From NCBI GenBank assembly GCA_001872285.1, contig MNXU01000061.1, positions 1 through 35,589 on the forward strand: 35,589 nt of DNA, in the 5' to 3' direction. Within the stretch, counting starts at the first letter, position 1; each line of letters starts with the position of its first letter. The notes below the pieces were generated by a model. That model was given only the letters and a program-made list of their open reading frames with translations, was not told where the DNA came from and searched no databases. Positions 22,599-31,008 of this stretch are shown one piece after another. The translations under genes were made by a program, and so were the position numbers. The DNA is from Betaproteobacteria bacterium CG2_30_68_42. Its GTDB lineage: Bacteria; Pseudomonadota; Gammaproteobacteria; Burkholderiales; Rhodocyclaceae.

Positions 22599-23750
22599 TT
22601 AACGCCGCCTTAACGCGCTGTCGAGCGCGGTTGCCGGCGCCGGCTCGCCGCCTTCCGGGTCGGCATAGCGCAGGGCGATCTCGCGAAAGCGCTCCGCGAG
22701 CGCGGCGAAGGCGTCCACCACGTCCGGATCGAAATGGCTGCCGCGCCCCGCGAGGATCTCAGCGACCGCGAGCTCGTGCGGCAGGGCTGGCTTGTAGACC
22801 CGGCGCGAGATCAGCGCGTCATAGACGTCGGCTACCGCCATCAGCCGCGCCGGGATCGGGATCGCCTCGCCGGCGAGCCCGTCGGGGTAGCCCGATCCGT
22901 CCCACTGTTCCTGGTGCGAGCGCGCGATCTCGCGGGCGCAGGCGAGGAAGCTCTCCGGGGTGCCGAGCATGCCCTCGGCGGCGCGGATCGCCTCGAAGCC
23001 GAGCGTCGTGTGGCGTTTCATGATTTCGAACTCCGCGGGGTCGAGCCGGCCGGGCTTGCGCAGGATCCGATCGGGAATCCCGACTTTGCCGATGTCATGG
23101 AGCGGGGCGGACTTGTAGAGCAGCTCGATGCGTGCTTCGGTGAGATAGGCGGAGAAGCGCGGATGCGCGCGTAGCGCCAGCGCGAGTTCGCGAACGTAAT
23201 TCTGGGTGCGCCGGATGTGGTTTCCGGTTTCCTCGTCGCGCGTCTCGGCGAGCGAGGCCATGGCGAGGATGGTCGCGTCCTGCACCGCCGAGACCTCGCG
23301 CATGCGCCGCCGCACCTCGGCTTCGAGGAAGTCGTTGCGGTCGCGCAGGAAGTCCTGCGCCTGCTTGAGCGCCAGATGGGTGCGCACGCGCGCGCTCACG
23401 ATCGGCGGGCTGACCGGCTTCGCGATGTAGTCGACCCCGCCCACGTCGAAGCCGCGCTGCTCGTCCTCGACGTCCGTGCGCGCGGTGAGGAAGATCACCG
23501 GGATGCCTGCGGTACGCGGATCGGCCTTGAGCCTGCGGCAGACCTCATAGCCATCCATGCCGGGCATCATGATGTCGAGCAGGATGAGGTCGGGCTGCGG
23601 CTCGCCCGCCGCGATCGCCAGCGCTTTCTTGCCTCCAGTGGCGACCTTGGTCCGGCAGGTGTCGCGCAGCAGCGCGCTCATCAGCGCCAGGTTGTCGGGC
23701 GTGTCGTCGACGATGAGGATGGTCGGACGCTGCGTGTCTGCGGGGATCAT
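22599..23750 (-). CDS. Response regulator with HD-GYP domain (RpfG-like c-di-GMP phosphodiesterase)
   Basis: A 383-residue protein with an N-terminal receiver domain (about 10-125; phospho-acceptor Asp in LILLDIMMPGMDGYEV) and a C-terminal HD-GYP domain (about 165-365). The HD metal motif is LHDIGKVGIPDRILRKPG and the signature loop is SHQEQWDGSGYPDGLAG. Residues needed for c-di-GMP hydrolysis appear conserved. Its ATG overlaps the stop of the hybrid kinase gene (ATGA at 23747-23750), so the kinase is the likely phospho-donor. Together they would link an external signal to c-di-GMP level. Confidence 0.93.
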   Translation of the reverse strand: MIPADTQRPTILIVDDTPDNLALMSALLRDTCRTKVATGGKKALAIAAGEPQPDLILLDIMMPGMDGYEVCRRLKADPRTAGIPVIFLTARTDVEDEQRGFDVGGVDYIAKPVSPPIVSARVRTHLALKQAQDFLRDRNDFLEAEVRRRMREVSAVQDATILAMASLAETRDEETGNHIRRTQNYVRELALALRAHPRFSAYLTEARIELLYKSAPLHDIGKVGIPDRILRKPGRLDPAEFEIMKRHTTLGFEAIRAAEGMLGTPESFLACAREIARSHQEQWDGSGYPDGLAGEAIPIPARLMAVADVYDALISRRVYKPALPHELAVAEILAGRGSHFDPDVVDAFAALAERFREIALRYADPEGGEPAPATALDSALRRR

Positions 23751-26700
23751 TCGACCTCGATCTCGCGCGCCTTCGCAAGCCCCTTCAGCCGCGCCAGCGC
23801 GGTGTCGAAGTCGAAGGCGCGGATGGCGCGCTCGATGCGCGCGTATTCGGCGCTACCCAGGCCCGCGCGCAATCGGGCGCGCTCCGAGCCGAACAGATCC
23901 ACCGCCGCACTGTCGTTCTCGCCGAGCAGGCGGGCGAGCGATCGCAGTGCGCGGCCGAGCTCCTCGCGTGTGGGCTTCGCCACGCGCGAGGGCTGGCACC
24001 AGCGCCGCAGCATGGCATAGAGCGCCTCGGGATCGATCGGCTTCGCGAGATGATCGTTCATGCCGGCCGCGAGGCAGCGCTCCCGTTCGCCCGCCAGCGC
24101 ATGGGCGGTGGTGGCGATCACGGGCAGACCGGCGAGGCCGGGTTCCTCGCGCAGCGCGCGCGTTGCCGCGTAGCCGTCCATCTCCGGCATCTGCACGTCC
24201 ATCAGCACGGCATCATAGGCGGCGGGCTGCGCGCGCAGCCGCTCCAGCGCTTCGCGCCCGTTTTCCGCGACATCCACGCTGACGCCGGCCGCCGCGAGCA
24301 GCTCGGCCGCGACCTGGCGGTTGGCGTCATTATCCTCGGCGAGCAGCACGCGCAGTCCCGTCAGGTCGGTCGCCCGCGTGCCCGCGGACCGCACTTCCGC
24401 GCTGGCGGCGCGACTGCCTGCGCCGAGCTTCGCGAGCAGTGCGCGCAACTGCGTTCGGCTGAACGGCTTGCCGAGGAAGCCGTCGGCGGGCAGCGGCCCG
24501 CGGATTTCTTCGTGGCCGAAGGCGCTCATGAGCACGACCGCGGGCGGCGCGCGCAGGCCGGTGTCCGCCTTCAGCGTGCGCGCGGCCTCGACGCCGTCCA
24601 TGCCCGGCATCTTCCAGTCGAGGAACACCAACGCATACGGGTCGAGCGCATCGGCGTGACGCACCGCCGCGAGCGCCTCCTGCGCGGTGCCGGCCTGCTC
24701 GGCCCGCAGGCCTTCGTCGCCCAGCGCCTCCGCGAGTGCGGCGCGCGCTCCGTCATGGTCGTCGGCGACGAGCACGCGACGTCCCGCGCCCGTGCCGGCC
24801 ACGACCTCCGGTGCGGCAGGGAGCGCGCCGAAGCAGGCGGTGAAGTGGAAGGCGCTGCCGGCGTCCGGTGCGCTGTCCACCCAGATGCGGCCTCCCATCA
24901 GCTCTACCAGCCGCTTGCTGATCGTGAGCCCGAGCCCGGTGCCGCCGAACCTGCGCGTGGTCGAGCCGTCGGCCTGGGTGAAGGGCTGGAACAGCCGCGC
25001 CGCCTCCTCCTCGCTCATGCCGATCCCGTTGTCATGGACAGAGAAATGCAACCCGATCTCCTCCCCGCCCGCCCCGGTCGGCTCGACCGTCACCGCGATC
25101 GTGCCGCGCTCGGTGAACTTGATCGCGTTGCCGGCGAGATTGGTGAGCACCTGCGTGAGCCGCAGCGGATCGCCGAGCATGCGCCGCGGCACGCGCCCCG
25201 GTACGCGGAACAACAGCTCGAGCCCCTTGTCCGCCGCGCGCTGGCCGAGCACCGTGGCTACGCGATCGAACACCGCATCGAGCGAGAATTCGACCCGCTC
25301 GACTTCGAGCTTGTCGGCCTCGATCTTGGAGAAGTCCAGCACGTCGTTCAGGATCGCGAGCAGCGAAATCGCGGCGCCGTGAATCTTGTCGATGTAGTCG
25401 CGCTGGCGCGCGCTGAGTTCGGTGCGCTGGGCGAGGTGAGCCATGCCGATGATGGCGTTCATCGGCGTGCGGATCTCGTGGCTCATGTTGGCGAGGAACA
25501 TGGATTTCGTGCGGGTGGCTTCCTCGGCGCGCTCCTTCGCCTCGCGCAGCGCGTCGGCTGCCCGCTTGCGCTCGGAAATGTCGCGTACCGAAGCCGACAC
25601 CGAGGGCGGCTCGCCCTCGCGCCCCGGCAGCGGGCTCAGCCCGATCTCGACCGGGAACTCGGCGCCGTCCTTGCGGCGGGCATACAGTTCCAGCCCGGCG
25701 CCCATCGGGCGGGTCACCGCCGCGTGCAGGTAGTGGTGTCGGTGCACCGGATGGTGTTCGCGTTGCCGCTCGGGCACCAGCAGCTCGACCGGCTGTCCGA
25801 TCAGTTCCTCGCGCGGATAACCGAACAGCTCCTCGATCTGCGCGTTGACGAGCGTGATGCGCCCTTCGGCATCGACCACCAGCAACCCGTCCGGCGCGGT
25901 CTCGAGGATGCCGCGATACCAGCGCTCGGTCTTGGCCACCAGCGCGCCGGCGTGCTTGATGTCGGTGACATCGAGCCAGTAGCCGTTCCAGACCCAGGCG
26001 CCGTCGCTCTGGCGCTGGGGCAGGGCCTCGTGGCGGATCCAGTGCGTCTGCCCATCCAGGTGCACGCGGTATTCGCAGAAAAAGCGCTCGTGGCGGCGGA
26101 TGACATGCTCGATCAGTGCCTCCACGCGCGGTCGGTCGTCCTTGTCCACGTTGCGCCAGCGCGAGGACTCGTCGCTGCGGATGGTGTCCAGATCCACGCC
26201 CAGCAGCTCGATCACCTTCTTGCTGACGAAGGTGTAGCGGCGCGTCTCGTCGGCCTCGACGCGGATCTGATAGACGGCGCAGGGCAGCGCATCGCTCATG
26301 TCGAGCAGCCGCCGGCGCGAGGCCTCGGCGATCGCCTTGGCCTCCAGCAGCGCCGCTTCCGCCTGCCTGCGCTCGCGCACATCGCGCACGAAGGCGATGG
26401 CGTGGCGCTCACCGTCGCTGCGGTAGGCGGCGCGGGCGACCTCGATCGGGATCTCGTGCCCGTCCTTGTGGCGGCCCTCGATCTCGACCACGCGGTCGAG
26501 GGCCGCTCCCTGTGCTCCGGCGGCGAAGCCGGTCATCGCCTTGCGCGCATCCGCAGGCAGGCGCGCGGGCGAGAGCAGCTCATGCGCATCGCGTCCGAGC
26601 ACCTCGCGCTCGGTGTAGCCGAACAGGCGCTCCGCGGCGGCGTTCCAGTAGGTGATGCGTCCGGCCTCGTCGATCGTGATCACGCCTTCGGGCGCGGAAT

Positions 26701-27742
26701 GCAGGATGGCCCGCAGGCGCTCCTCGTTCTCGGTGAGCGCCTCTTCGAGCACGCGCCGGCGCCGGATCTCCGCGCGCATCCGGCGGTTCGCCACCAGCAC
26801 CACGACCATCACCGCGAGCAGGGTGACGATGACCGGGCCGGCGACCGCCGCCACCCGGCCCCAGTCCGTCTCGCCCTCGATGCGAACCGCGAGCCAGCGG
26901 TTGCGGATGTGCCGGTGCTCCTGCTCGGGGATGGCCGCGAGCACCTTGTCGATGGCTGAGGCGAGCTCCGGCCAGTCCTGCCGCAGCGCGAAGCGCAGCT
27001 CGTAGCGCGCGTGCTGGACCGCGCTGGCGATCTTGAGCCGGCCGGCGTAGTCGGACTGGATCGTTTCGGCGACCGACGCGATGTTGCCGATCGCCGCGAA
27101 CACCTGGCCGCGCTCCACCGCCCTGAGCGCCGCCCGGGTGTCGGCGACGGCGAGGAGGGCGATGCCCGGAAACTCGGCGCCGAGCTGTTCGCGAAGCGCA
27201 GATTGTCTGGGCACCGCCACGCTCTTCCCGTCGAGGTCGCTCAGGCCGAGCACGCCGCTGCGCTCGGCAGGGACCACAATCGCCCACGGGCTGCTCAGGT
27301 AGGGCGCGGAAAAGCGCAGCGTTTCGGCCTGCGCGTGCGTCCATTGGGCGGCCGCGATCACGTCGATGCGGGCGGAGCGCATGCGCGCAGCAGTGACTTC
27401 GCCGCCGCGCATCGCCACCGGCACGAACCGCAGCCCGAGGCTGCGTGCGACGATCTGCGCATAGTCGGCGGCGATGCCCTGGTGCGAGCCGCCGGCTCCA
27501 AGGTAATCGAACGGGGCGCCGGCAGCGGCGATCCCCAGGCGCAGCGCGGGGTGCTCCTTGAGCCACGCGCGCTCGGCTTCGCTCAGAACGACCGCGTAGG
27601 CGTTCCCGGCCCCCGTGCCTTGCTCGGCGGCCGCGCTCGCCGCCGCACGCGAGGCCGCGGGGAACAGCGCGAAAGCCAGTGCGGTCGCGGCAAGCAGACT
27701 GCGGGCTGCGCAGGTACGGCGGGCGGAACCGAAGGGAAACAT
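23747..27742 (-). CDS. BvgS-like hybrid sensor histidine kinase
   Basis: A 1331-residue multidomain kinase. The start at 27742 gives a signal peptide (LLAATALAFALFPAASRAAA), then one periplasmic solute-binding (SBP_bac_3) domain (about 55-280), a membrane helix (302-319), three PAS domains (about 345-458, 482-598, 610-722), HisKA with the phospho-His in NMSHEIRTPMNAIIGM (His755), HATPase (about 860-975, DNGIGMSEEEAARLFQPF, then GGTGLGLTISKRL), and two receiver domains (Asp in VFLDWKMPGMDG and VLMDVQMPEMDG). The C-terminal ~75 residues form helices but lack a recognisable Hpt His. BvgS itself has two binding domains; this has one. It overlaps the HD-GYP regulator gene. Confidence 0.93.
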   Translation of the reverse strand: MFPFGSARRTCAARSLLAATALAFALFPAASRAAASAAAEQGTGAGNAYAVVLSEAERAWLKEHPALRLGIAAAGAPFDYLGAGGSHQGIAADYAQIVARSLGLRFVPVAMRGGEVTAARMRSARIDVIAAAQWTHAQAETLRFSAPYLSSPWAIVVPAERSGVLGLSDLDGKSVAVPRQSALREQLGAEFPGIALLAVADTRAALRAVERGQVFAAIGNIASVAETIQSDYAGRLKIASAVQHARYELRFALRQDWPELASAIDKVLAAIPEQEHRHIRNRWLAVRIEGETDWGRVAAVAGPVIVTLLAVMVVVLVANRRMRAEIRRRRVLEEALTENEERLRAILHSAPEGVITIDEAGRITYWNAAAERLFGYTEREVLGRDAHELLSPARLPADARKAMTGFAAGAQGAALDRVVEIEGRHKDGHEIPIEVARAAYRSDGERHAIAFVRDVRERRQAEAALLEAKAIAEASRRRLLDMSDALPCAVYQIRVEADETRRYTFVSKKVIELLGVDLDTIRSDESSRWRNVDKDDRPRVEALIEHVIRRHERFFCEYRVHLDGQTHWIRHEALPQRQSDGAWVWNGYWLDVTDIKHAGALVAKTERWYRGILETAPDGLLVVDAEGRITLVNAQIEELFGYPREELIGQPVELLVPERQREHHPVHRHHYLHAAVTRPMGAGLELYARRKDGAEFPVEIGLSPLPGREGEPPSVSASVRDISERKRAADALREAKERAEEATRTKSMFLANMSHEIRTPMNAIIGMAHLAQRTELSARQRDYIDKIHGAAISLLAILNDVLDFSKIEADKLEVERVEFSLDAVFDRVATVLGQRAADKGLELLFRVPGRVPRRMLGDPLRLTQVLTNLAGNAIKFTERGTIAVTVEPTGAGGEEIGLHFSVHDNGIGMSEEEAARLFQPFTQADGSTTRRFGGTGLGLTISKRLVELMGGRIWVDSAPDAGSAFHFTACFGALPAAPEVVAGTGAGRRVLVADDHDGARAALAEALGDEGLRAEQAGTAQEALAAVRHADALDPYALVFLDWKMPGMDGVEAARTLKADTGLRAPPAVVLMSAFGHEEIRGPLPADGFLGKPFSRTQLRALLAKLGAGSRAASAEVRSAGTRATDLTGLRVLLAEDNDANRQVAAELLAAAGVSVDVAENGREALERLRAQPAAYDAVLMDVQMPEMDGYAATRALREEPGLAGLPVIATTAHALAGERERCLAAGMNDHLAKPIDPEALYAMLRRWCQPSRVAKPTREELGRALRSLARLLGENDSAAVDLFGSERARLRAGLGSAEYARIERAIRAFDFDTALARLKGLAKAREIEVE

Positions 27743-27843
27743 CGCGGCCGGATTCGATCCACGGAGCGCGGGCGAGGACCGTCCCCGCCCGCAACCCAAG
27801 TGTAGCAGCCGGACTCGCGCGCAGCCCTCGCGCCGCTGCGGCT

Positions 27844-28641
27844 CTATTCCACCTTGGCTTTGTTGCGCAACTCGCCGAGGTGACGTTCGATGAGCTGGCG
27901 CTGCGCATTCTGCGCGAGCTCGTTCTTCGCTTCATCGAAGCTCGGGAGCTTGCGCTCGCGGATGTCGTCGAGCTGGATGACGTGCCAGCCGAAGTTGCTC
28001 TTGATCGGGGCGGCGGTGTATTGCCCCTTGGCGAGCTTCACCAGTGCATCGGAAAACGGCTTGACGTAATTCCCGGGCGAACTCCATCCGAGTTCGCCGC
28101 CACGCTCCTTGGAGCCCGGATCCTTCGACTGCTTCGCCAGGTCCTCGAACTTGCCTCCGGCCTTGAGCTTGTCGATGACCGCCTTGGCCTCGTCCTCCTG
28201 GTCGACCAGGATGTGGCGCGCCTTGTACTCCTTGTCTCCCAGCCGTGCGACGACCTGGTCATATTCCTTCTTGAGGCTCTCGCTGCTCACCGGATGGGTG
28301 CGGATGTAGTCCCGGATGTAAGCCTGGATGAGCGCGACCTGGCGCGCCATCTCCATCTGCGCGGCCACCTCGGGTTTCTTGTCGAAGCCTTTCTTCTTCG
28401 CTTCCTGAGCGATCACCTCGCGGCGGATCAGCTCCTCGCGCACCTTGGTGCGCAGATCGGGACTTTCCGGTGTGCCCTGGGCGTGCTGGCCGGCGACCAG
28501 CACGTCGGCGCGGACCTTCGGGATCGCCATGCCATTGACGGTCGCGACTGCCTTCGCGGGCGCCTTGGCTTCCTGGGCCGGCGCCGCCGGACTGAGCAGT
28601 GCGGCGAGCAGCAGGGCCGCAAGGGTTGAGACTCGTTTCAT
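27844..28641 (-). CDS. Exported parvulin-type peptidyl-prolyl isomerase (PpiC/SurA-like)
   Basis: A 265-residue periplasmic folding factor. The signal peptide MKRVSTLAALLLAALLSPAA is followed by a SurA-like N-terminal helical domain (about 30-120) and one rotamase domain (about 135-230: EYKARHILVDQEDEAKAVID, GGELGWSSPGNYVKPFSDAL, FGWHVIQLDDIRERKLPSFD). The ATG overlaps the bolA stop (ATGA at 28638-28641). It is the last gene of the yciB-yciI-bolA-ppiC unit, an order seen in many betaproteobacteria. Single parvulin domain and length fit PpiC-type rather than SurA. Confidence 0.92.
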   Translation of the reverse strand: MKRVSTLAALLLAALLSPAAPAQEAKAPAKAVATVNGMAIPKVRADVLVAGQHAQGTPESPDLRTKVREELIRREVIAQEAKKKGFDKKPEVAAQMEMARQVALIQAYIRDYIRTHPVSSESLKKEYDQVVARLGDKEYKARHILVDQEDEAKAVIDKLKAGGKFEDLAKQSKDPGSKERGGELGWSSPGNYVKPFSDALVKLAKGQYTAAPIKSNFGWHVIQLDDIRERKLPSFDEAKNELAQNAQRQLIERHLGELRNKAKVE

Positions 28642-28928
28642 CGGTGAGACTCCTTCTCGGTGGATTGAAGTTCCTGTGGGGCGAACGCGGCGATCGACAG
28701 GGCATGGATGTCCCGTCGCATCAGCTCGCCCAACGCTGCGTGGATCAGCCGGTGCCGCTCCAGCGTGCTCTTGCCGGAAAAGGCTTCCGACACGATTCTC
28801 AGGTTGAAATGCGCGAGCCCGCGCGCCTGAGCATGCCCCGCGTGCCGGGCGCTCTCGTCGGCGACTTCGACCGCCAGCGGAGAGAGCACGGCCAGCCGTA
28901 TTCGCAGCTCGCGCTCGACCGGAGTCAA
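28638..28928 (-). CDS. bolA: BolA family protein
   Basis: A 96-residue BolA-fold protein, a partner of monothiol glutaredoxins in iron-sulfur handling and a stress/morphology regulator. HAGHAQARGLAHFNLRIVSE contains the conserved His ligand region, and FSGKSTLERHRLIHAALGEL is the helix-turn-helix-like signature. The best start is TTG at 28928, which overlaps the yciI stop (TTGA) and places the family start [12 protein letters not shown] correctly. The ATG at 29003 would lie inside yciI. The stop overlaps the ppiC start. No glutaredoxin gene is in the window. Confidence 0.88.
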   Translation of the reverse strand: MTPVERELRIRLAVLSPLAVEVADESARHAGHAQARGLAHFNLRIVSEAFSGKSTLERHRLIHAALGELMRRDIHALSIAAFAPQELQSTEKESHR

Positions 28929-29227
28929 GGCAGAACCTGCTTGAAGGGCGAGACCCGGGTCGCGGCGAACACGCCCTGCGCGCAATACGGGTCGTCGCGC
29001 CACCAGCCCTGCGCTTCGTCGAGCGAATCGAACTCGGCCACGATCAGGCTGCCTGCGACCCCGTCCGGTCCCGGATCGGGGCTGTCGATCGCGAGTAGCG
29101 GCCCGGCCAGCACGATGCGGCCGGCGTCCTTGAGTTTCGCAAGCCGCGCGAGGTGGGCCGGGCGAAGCTCCGCACGCCTGGCGCCCGCGCCGGGGGCATC
29201 CTCTCCGGTCAAGACATACAGCATCAT
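28925..29227 (-). CDS. yciI: YciI family protein
   Basis: A 100-residue protein with a ferredoxin-like fold, conserved next to yciB in many proteobacteria; its reaction is not established. [33 protein letters not shown] and the end signature [20 protein letters not shown], then VSPFKQVLP, are all present, including the His-Asp pair thought to form an active site. The ATG at 29227 overlaps the yciB stop (ATGA), and its own stop overlaps the TTG start of bolA. All four genes of this unit are translationally coupled. Confidence 0.92.
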   Translation of the reverse strand: MMLYVLTGEDAPGAGARRAELRPAHLARLAKLKDAGRIVLAGPLLAIDSPDPGPDGVAGSLIVAEFDSLDEAQGWWRDDPYCAQGVFAATRVSPFKQVLP

Positions 29228-29838
29228 TTCTCCTCCTCGACGTATCTGGCCAGGAACATGCCCTGGGCGAGCACGAAGGCGAGCATCAGGCCCATCGTTC
29301 CGAACAGTTTGAAGTTGACCCAGGTATCGGTGGAAAAGTTGTACGCGACGACGAGATTCGCGCCGCCCATCGCGAGGAAGAACACGATCCAGGCCGCATT
29401 GAGCCGCGCCCACACGGGATCGGGCAGCCGCACCTGCTCCTCCATCAGCTTGCGGATCAGGTTGCGCCGGAACAGGACGGAGGAGCCGAGCAGGGTGAGA
29501 CCGAACAGCCAGTACAGCACGCTCGGCTTCCACTTGATGAAAGTCTCGTCGCGCAGGTACAGCGTCGCGCCTCCGAACACCGCGATGATCGCGAGGCTCA
29601 CCCAGAGCATGGCGTCGACCCTGCGGCGTCGTGCCAGCAGCCAGCCGATCTGCCCGAAGCTGGCGAGGATGGCCACCGCGGTCGCGAGCAGGATCGGTGC
29701 CTGCGCCGCGGCCACCGCGCCGCCGACCGGGGCGAGCATGCCGGTGGCAAGCTCCGCGGCGCGCCCCGGCGCGCCCTCCGCGAACTTGAACGCCGCGAAG
29801 AAGAGGATGACCGGAAAGAGGTCGAACAGGAACTTCAT
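29224..29838 (-). CDS. yciB: Septation protein A / inner-membrane protein YciB
   Basis: YciB (IspZ) is a polytopic inner-membrane protein that interacts with cell-division and envelope-synthesis proteins. The 204-residue length is slightly above the usual 180. The family start [20 protein letters not shown], the core [39 protein letters not shown] and the end [20 protein letters not shown] are all conserved. Five or more hydrophobic helices are visible. No Shine-Dalgarno is seen; a perfect TATAAT lies only 9 bases upstream, so a leaderless or very short-leader transcript is possible. It is the first gene of the yciI-bolA-ppiC operon. Confidence 0.94.
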   Translation of the reverse strand: MKFLFDLFPVILFFAAFKFAEGAPGRAAELATGMLAPVGGAVAAAQAPILLATAVAILASFGQIGWLLARRRRVDAMLWVSLAIIAVFGGATLYLRDETFIKWKPSVLYWLFGLTLLGSSVLFRRNLIRKLMEEQVRLPDPVWARLNAAWIVFFLAMGGANLVVAYNFSTDTWVNFKLFGTMGLMLAFVLAQGMFLARYVEEEK

Positions 29839-29847
29839 CGGGCCGGA

Positions 29848-29853
29848 TTATAC
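29848..29853 (-). promoter_or_regulatory. TATAAT box just upstream of yciB
   Basis: A perfect -10 consensus on the minus strand ending 9 bases before the yciB ATG. A start of transcription 6-8 bases further would give a leader of at most 3 bases. No good -35 element is seen, so the box may be chance. Confidence 0.35.
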
Positions 29854-29859
29854 GGACGA

Positions 29860-30054
29860 AGCCCGTCGTCTGCCGGGCGCCTGCGTGCTCGCCTTCGCTA
29901 CGCAGCGTCTCGGCGAACGCCTTCCCGGCGTCCTCCTGGATGTCGGTGACGGCCACCGCGGCGCCTTCGCGGGCCAGCAGCGTGCGAGAATCGCGCGGCC
30001 GATTCCCTGTGCGCCGCCGGTGACCAGTGCGACCTTGTTCTGAACCAGGTTCAC
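29860..30054 (-). pseudogene. Short-chain dehydrogenase/reductase N-terminal remnant, frameshifted and truncated
   Basis: A GTG at 30054 follows a fair ribosome binding site (GAGGAAACC) and opens a frame reading NLVQNKVALVTGGAQGIGRA, the NAD(P)-binding glycine motif of short-chain dehydrogenases. One base is lost near 29991, and the family sequence continues in the next frame (TLLAREGAAVAVTDIQEDAG, then KAFAETLRSEGEHA) until about 29880. The catalytic Ser, Tyr-x-x-x-Lys and the rest of the enzyme are absent; yciB begins instead. So only about the first 60 of ~250 codons remain. It lies just downstream of ttcA on the same strand. Confidence 0.75.
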
Positions 30055-30103
30055 GGTTTCCTCCCGACCGCCGGCCGCGGCAGGCGGCGCAGCCGGACCG
30101 TGG

Positions 30104-30976
30104 TCATGGTAGCAGAAGCCCCGCGGGCGCCGGCTCGCCTTCGCGCTCGCCCGCGCAGGCCCGTGCGCGCAGCGCGGCGAAATCGAACAGCTCGCGATCG
30201 GCGAGATGCGAGGGGACGACATGCTGCAGGGCGCGGAACATGTTTTCGACGCGGCCGGGGTGCCGGCGCTCCCAGCCGCGCAGCAACTCCTTCACCGCAC
30301 GGCGCTGGGCATCGGGCCGGGACCCGCACAGGTTGCACGGGATGATGGGGAAGCCGCGCAGCGTTGCGTACTCGGCCAGATCCCGCTCCCGGCAGTAGGC
30401 GAGCGGGCGGATCACGACGTGTCGGCCGTCGTCGGAGAGCAGCTTGGGGGCCATCGCCTTGAGGCTGCCGCCGTGGAACAGGTTGAGCAGCAGTGTCTCG
30501 AGCAGGTCGTCGCGATGATGCCCGAGCGCGATCTTGGTGGCGCCCAGCTCGCCCGCGACACGATAGACGATGCCGCGCCGCAGCCGCGAACACAGCGGGC
30601 AGGCGATCCGGCCTTCGGGGATCATCCGCCTGACGATGGAGTAGGTGTCGCGGGTCTCGATGTGGAACGGGATGCCGAGCCGCGCGAGATAGGCGGGCAG
30701 CACTTCGGCGGGGAAGCCCGGCTGGCGCTGATCGAGGTTGAAGGCGACGAGTTCGAAGCCGACCGGCGCCTTCTCGCGCAGCCGCAGCAGGATGTCGAGC
30801 AGCGCATGGCTGTCCTTGCCGCCCGACAGGCAGACCAGGATGCGGTCGCCTTCCTCGATCATGCGGAAGTCGGCGATCGCCGCGCCGGCAGCCGCACGCA
30901 GCCGCTTGGCGAGCTTGTTTCCCTCGTAGTGGGCCTTGCGGCCGTCGCGGGAGGCGCAGGCGCTCGGTGGGCTCAC
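30104..30976 (-). CDS. ttcA: tRNA 2-thiocytidine biosynthesis protein TtcA
   Basis: TtcA is an iron-sulfur PP-loop enzyme that thiolates cytidine 32 in certain tRNAs. The PP-loop is [17 protein letters not shown]. The cluster-binding cysteines are in [13 protein letters not shown] and [15 protein letters not shown], and [20 protein letters not shown] is conserved. No ATG fits: family alignment places the start near GTG at 30976 ([20 protein letters not shown]), giving 290 residues. The open frame upstream to 31111 overlaps the DUF2863 gene and has no family similarity. A period-7 repeat fills the 32 bases between this start and the DUF2863 stop. Confidence 0.93.
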   Translation of the reverse strand: MSPPSACASRDGRKAHYEGNKLAKRLRAAAGAAIADFRMIEEGDRILVCLSGGKDSHALLDILLRLREKAPVGFELVAFNLDQRQPGFPAEVLPAYLARLGIPFHIETRDTYSIVRRMIPEGRIACPLCSRLRRGIVYRVAGELGATKIALGHHRDDLLETLLLNLFHGGSLKAMAPKLLSDDGRHVVIRPLAYCRERDLAEYATLRGFPIIPCNLCGSRPDAQRRAVKELLRGWERRHPGRVENMFRALQHVVPSHLADRELFDFAALRARACAGEREGEPAPAGLLLP

Positions 30977-30977
30977 T

Positions 30978-31005
30978 GGAAACTCGAAACTCGCAACCCG
31001 AAGCC
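30978..31005. repeat. Short intergenic period-7 repeat upstream of ttcA
   Basis: Four 7-base units: GGAAACT, CGAAACT, CGCAACC, CGAAGCC. In register they read near ACTCGAA/ACCCGAA, the same consensus as the tract at 7808-7903. It fills almost all of the gap between ttcA and the DUF2863 gene. Confidence 0.65.
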
Positions 31006-31008
31006 CGG

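Noticed and set aside
24050-26959. Open reading frame of 969 codons on the plus strand
   Set aside because: It is antisense to the hybrid kinase. Its composition is His/Arg/Ala-rich as expected for a complementary frame.
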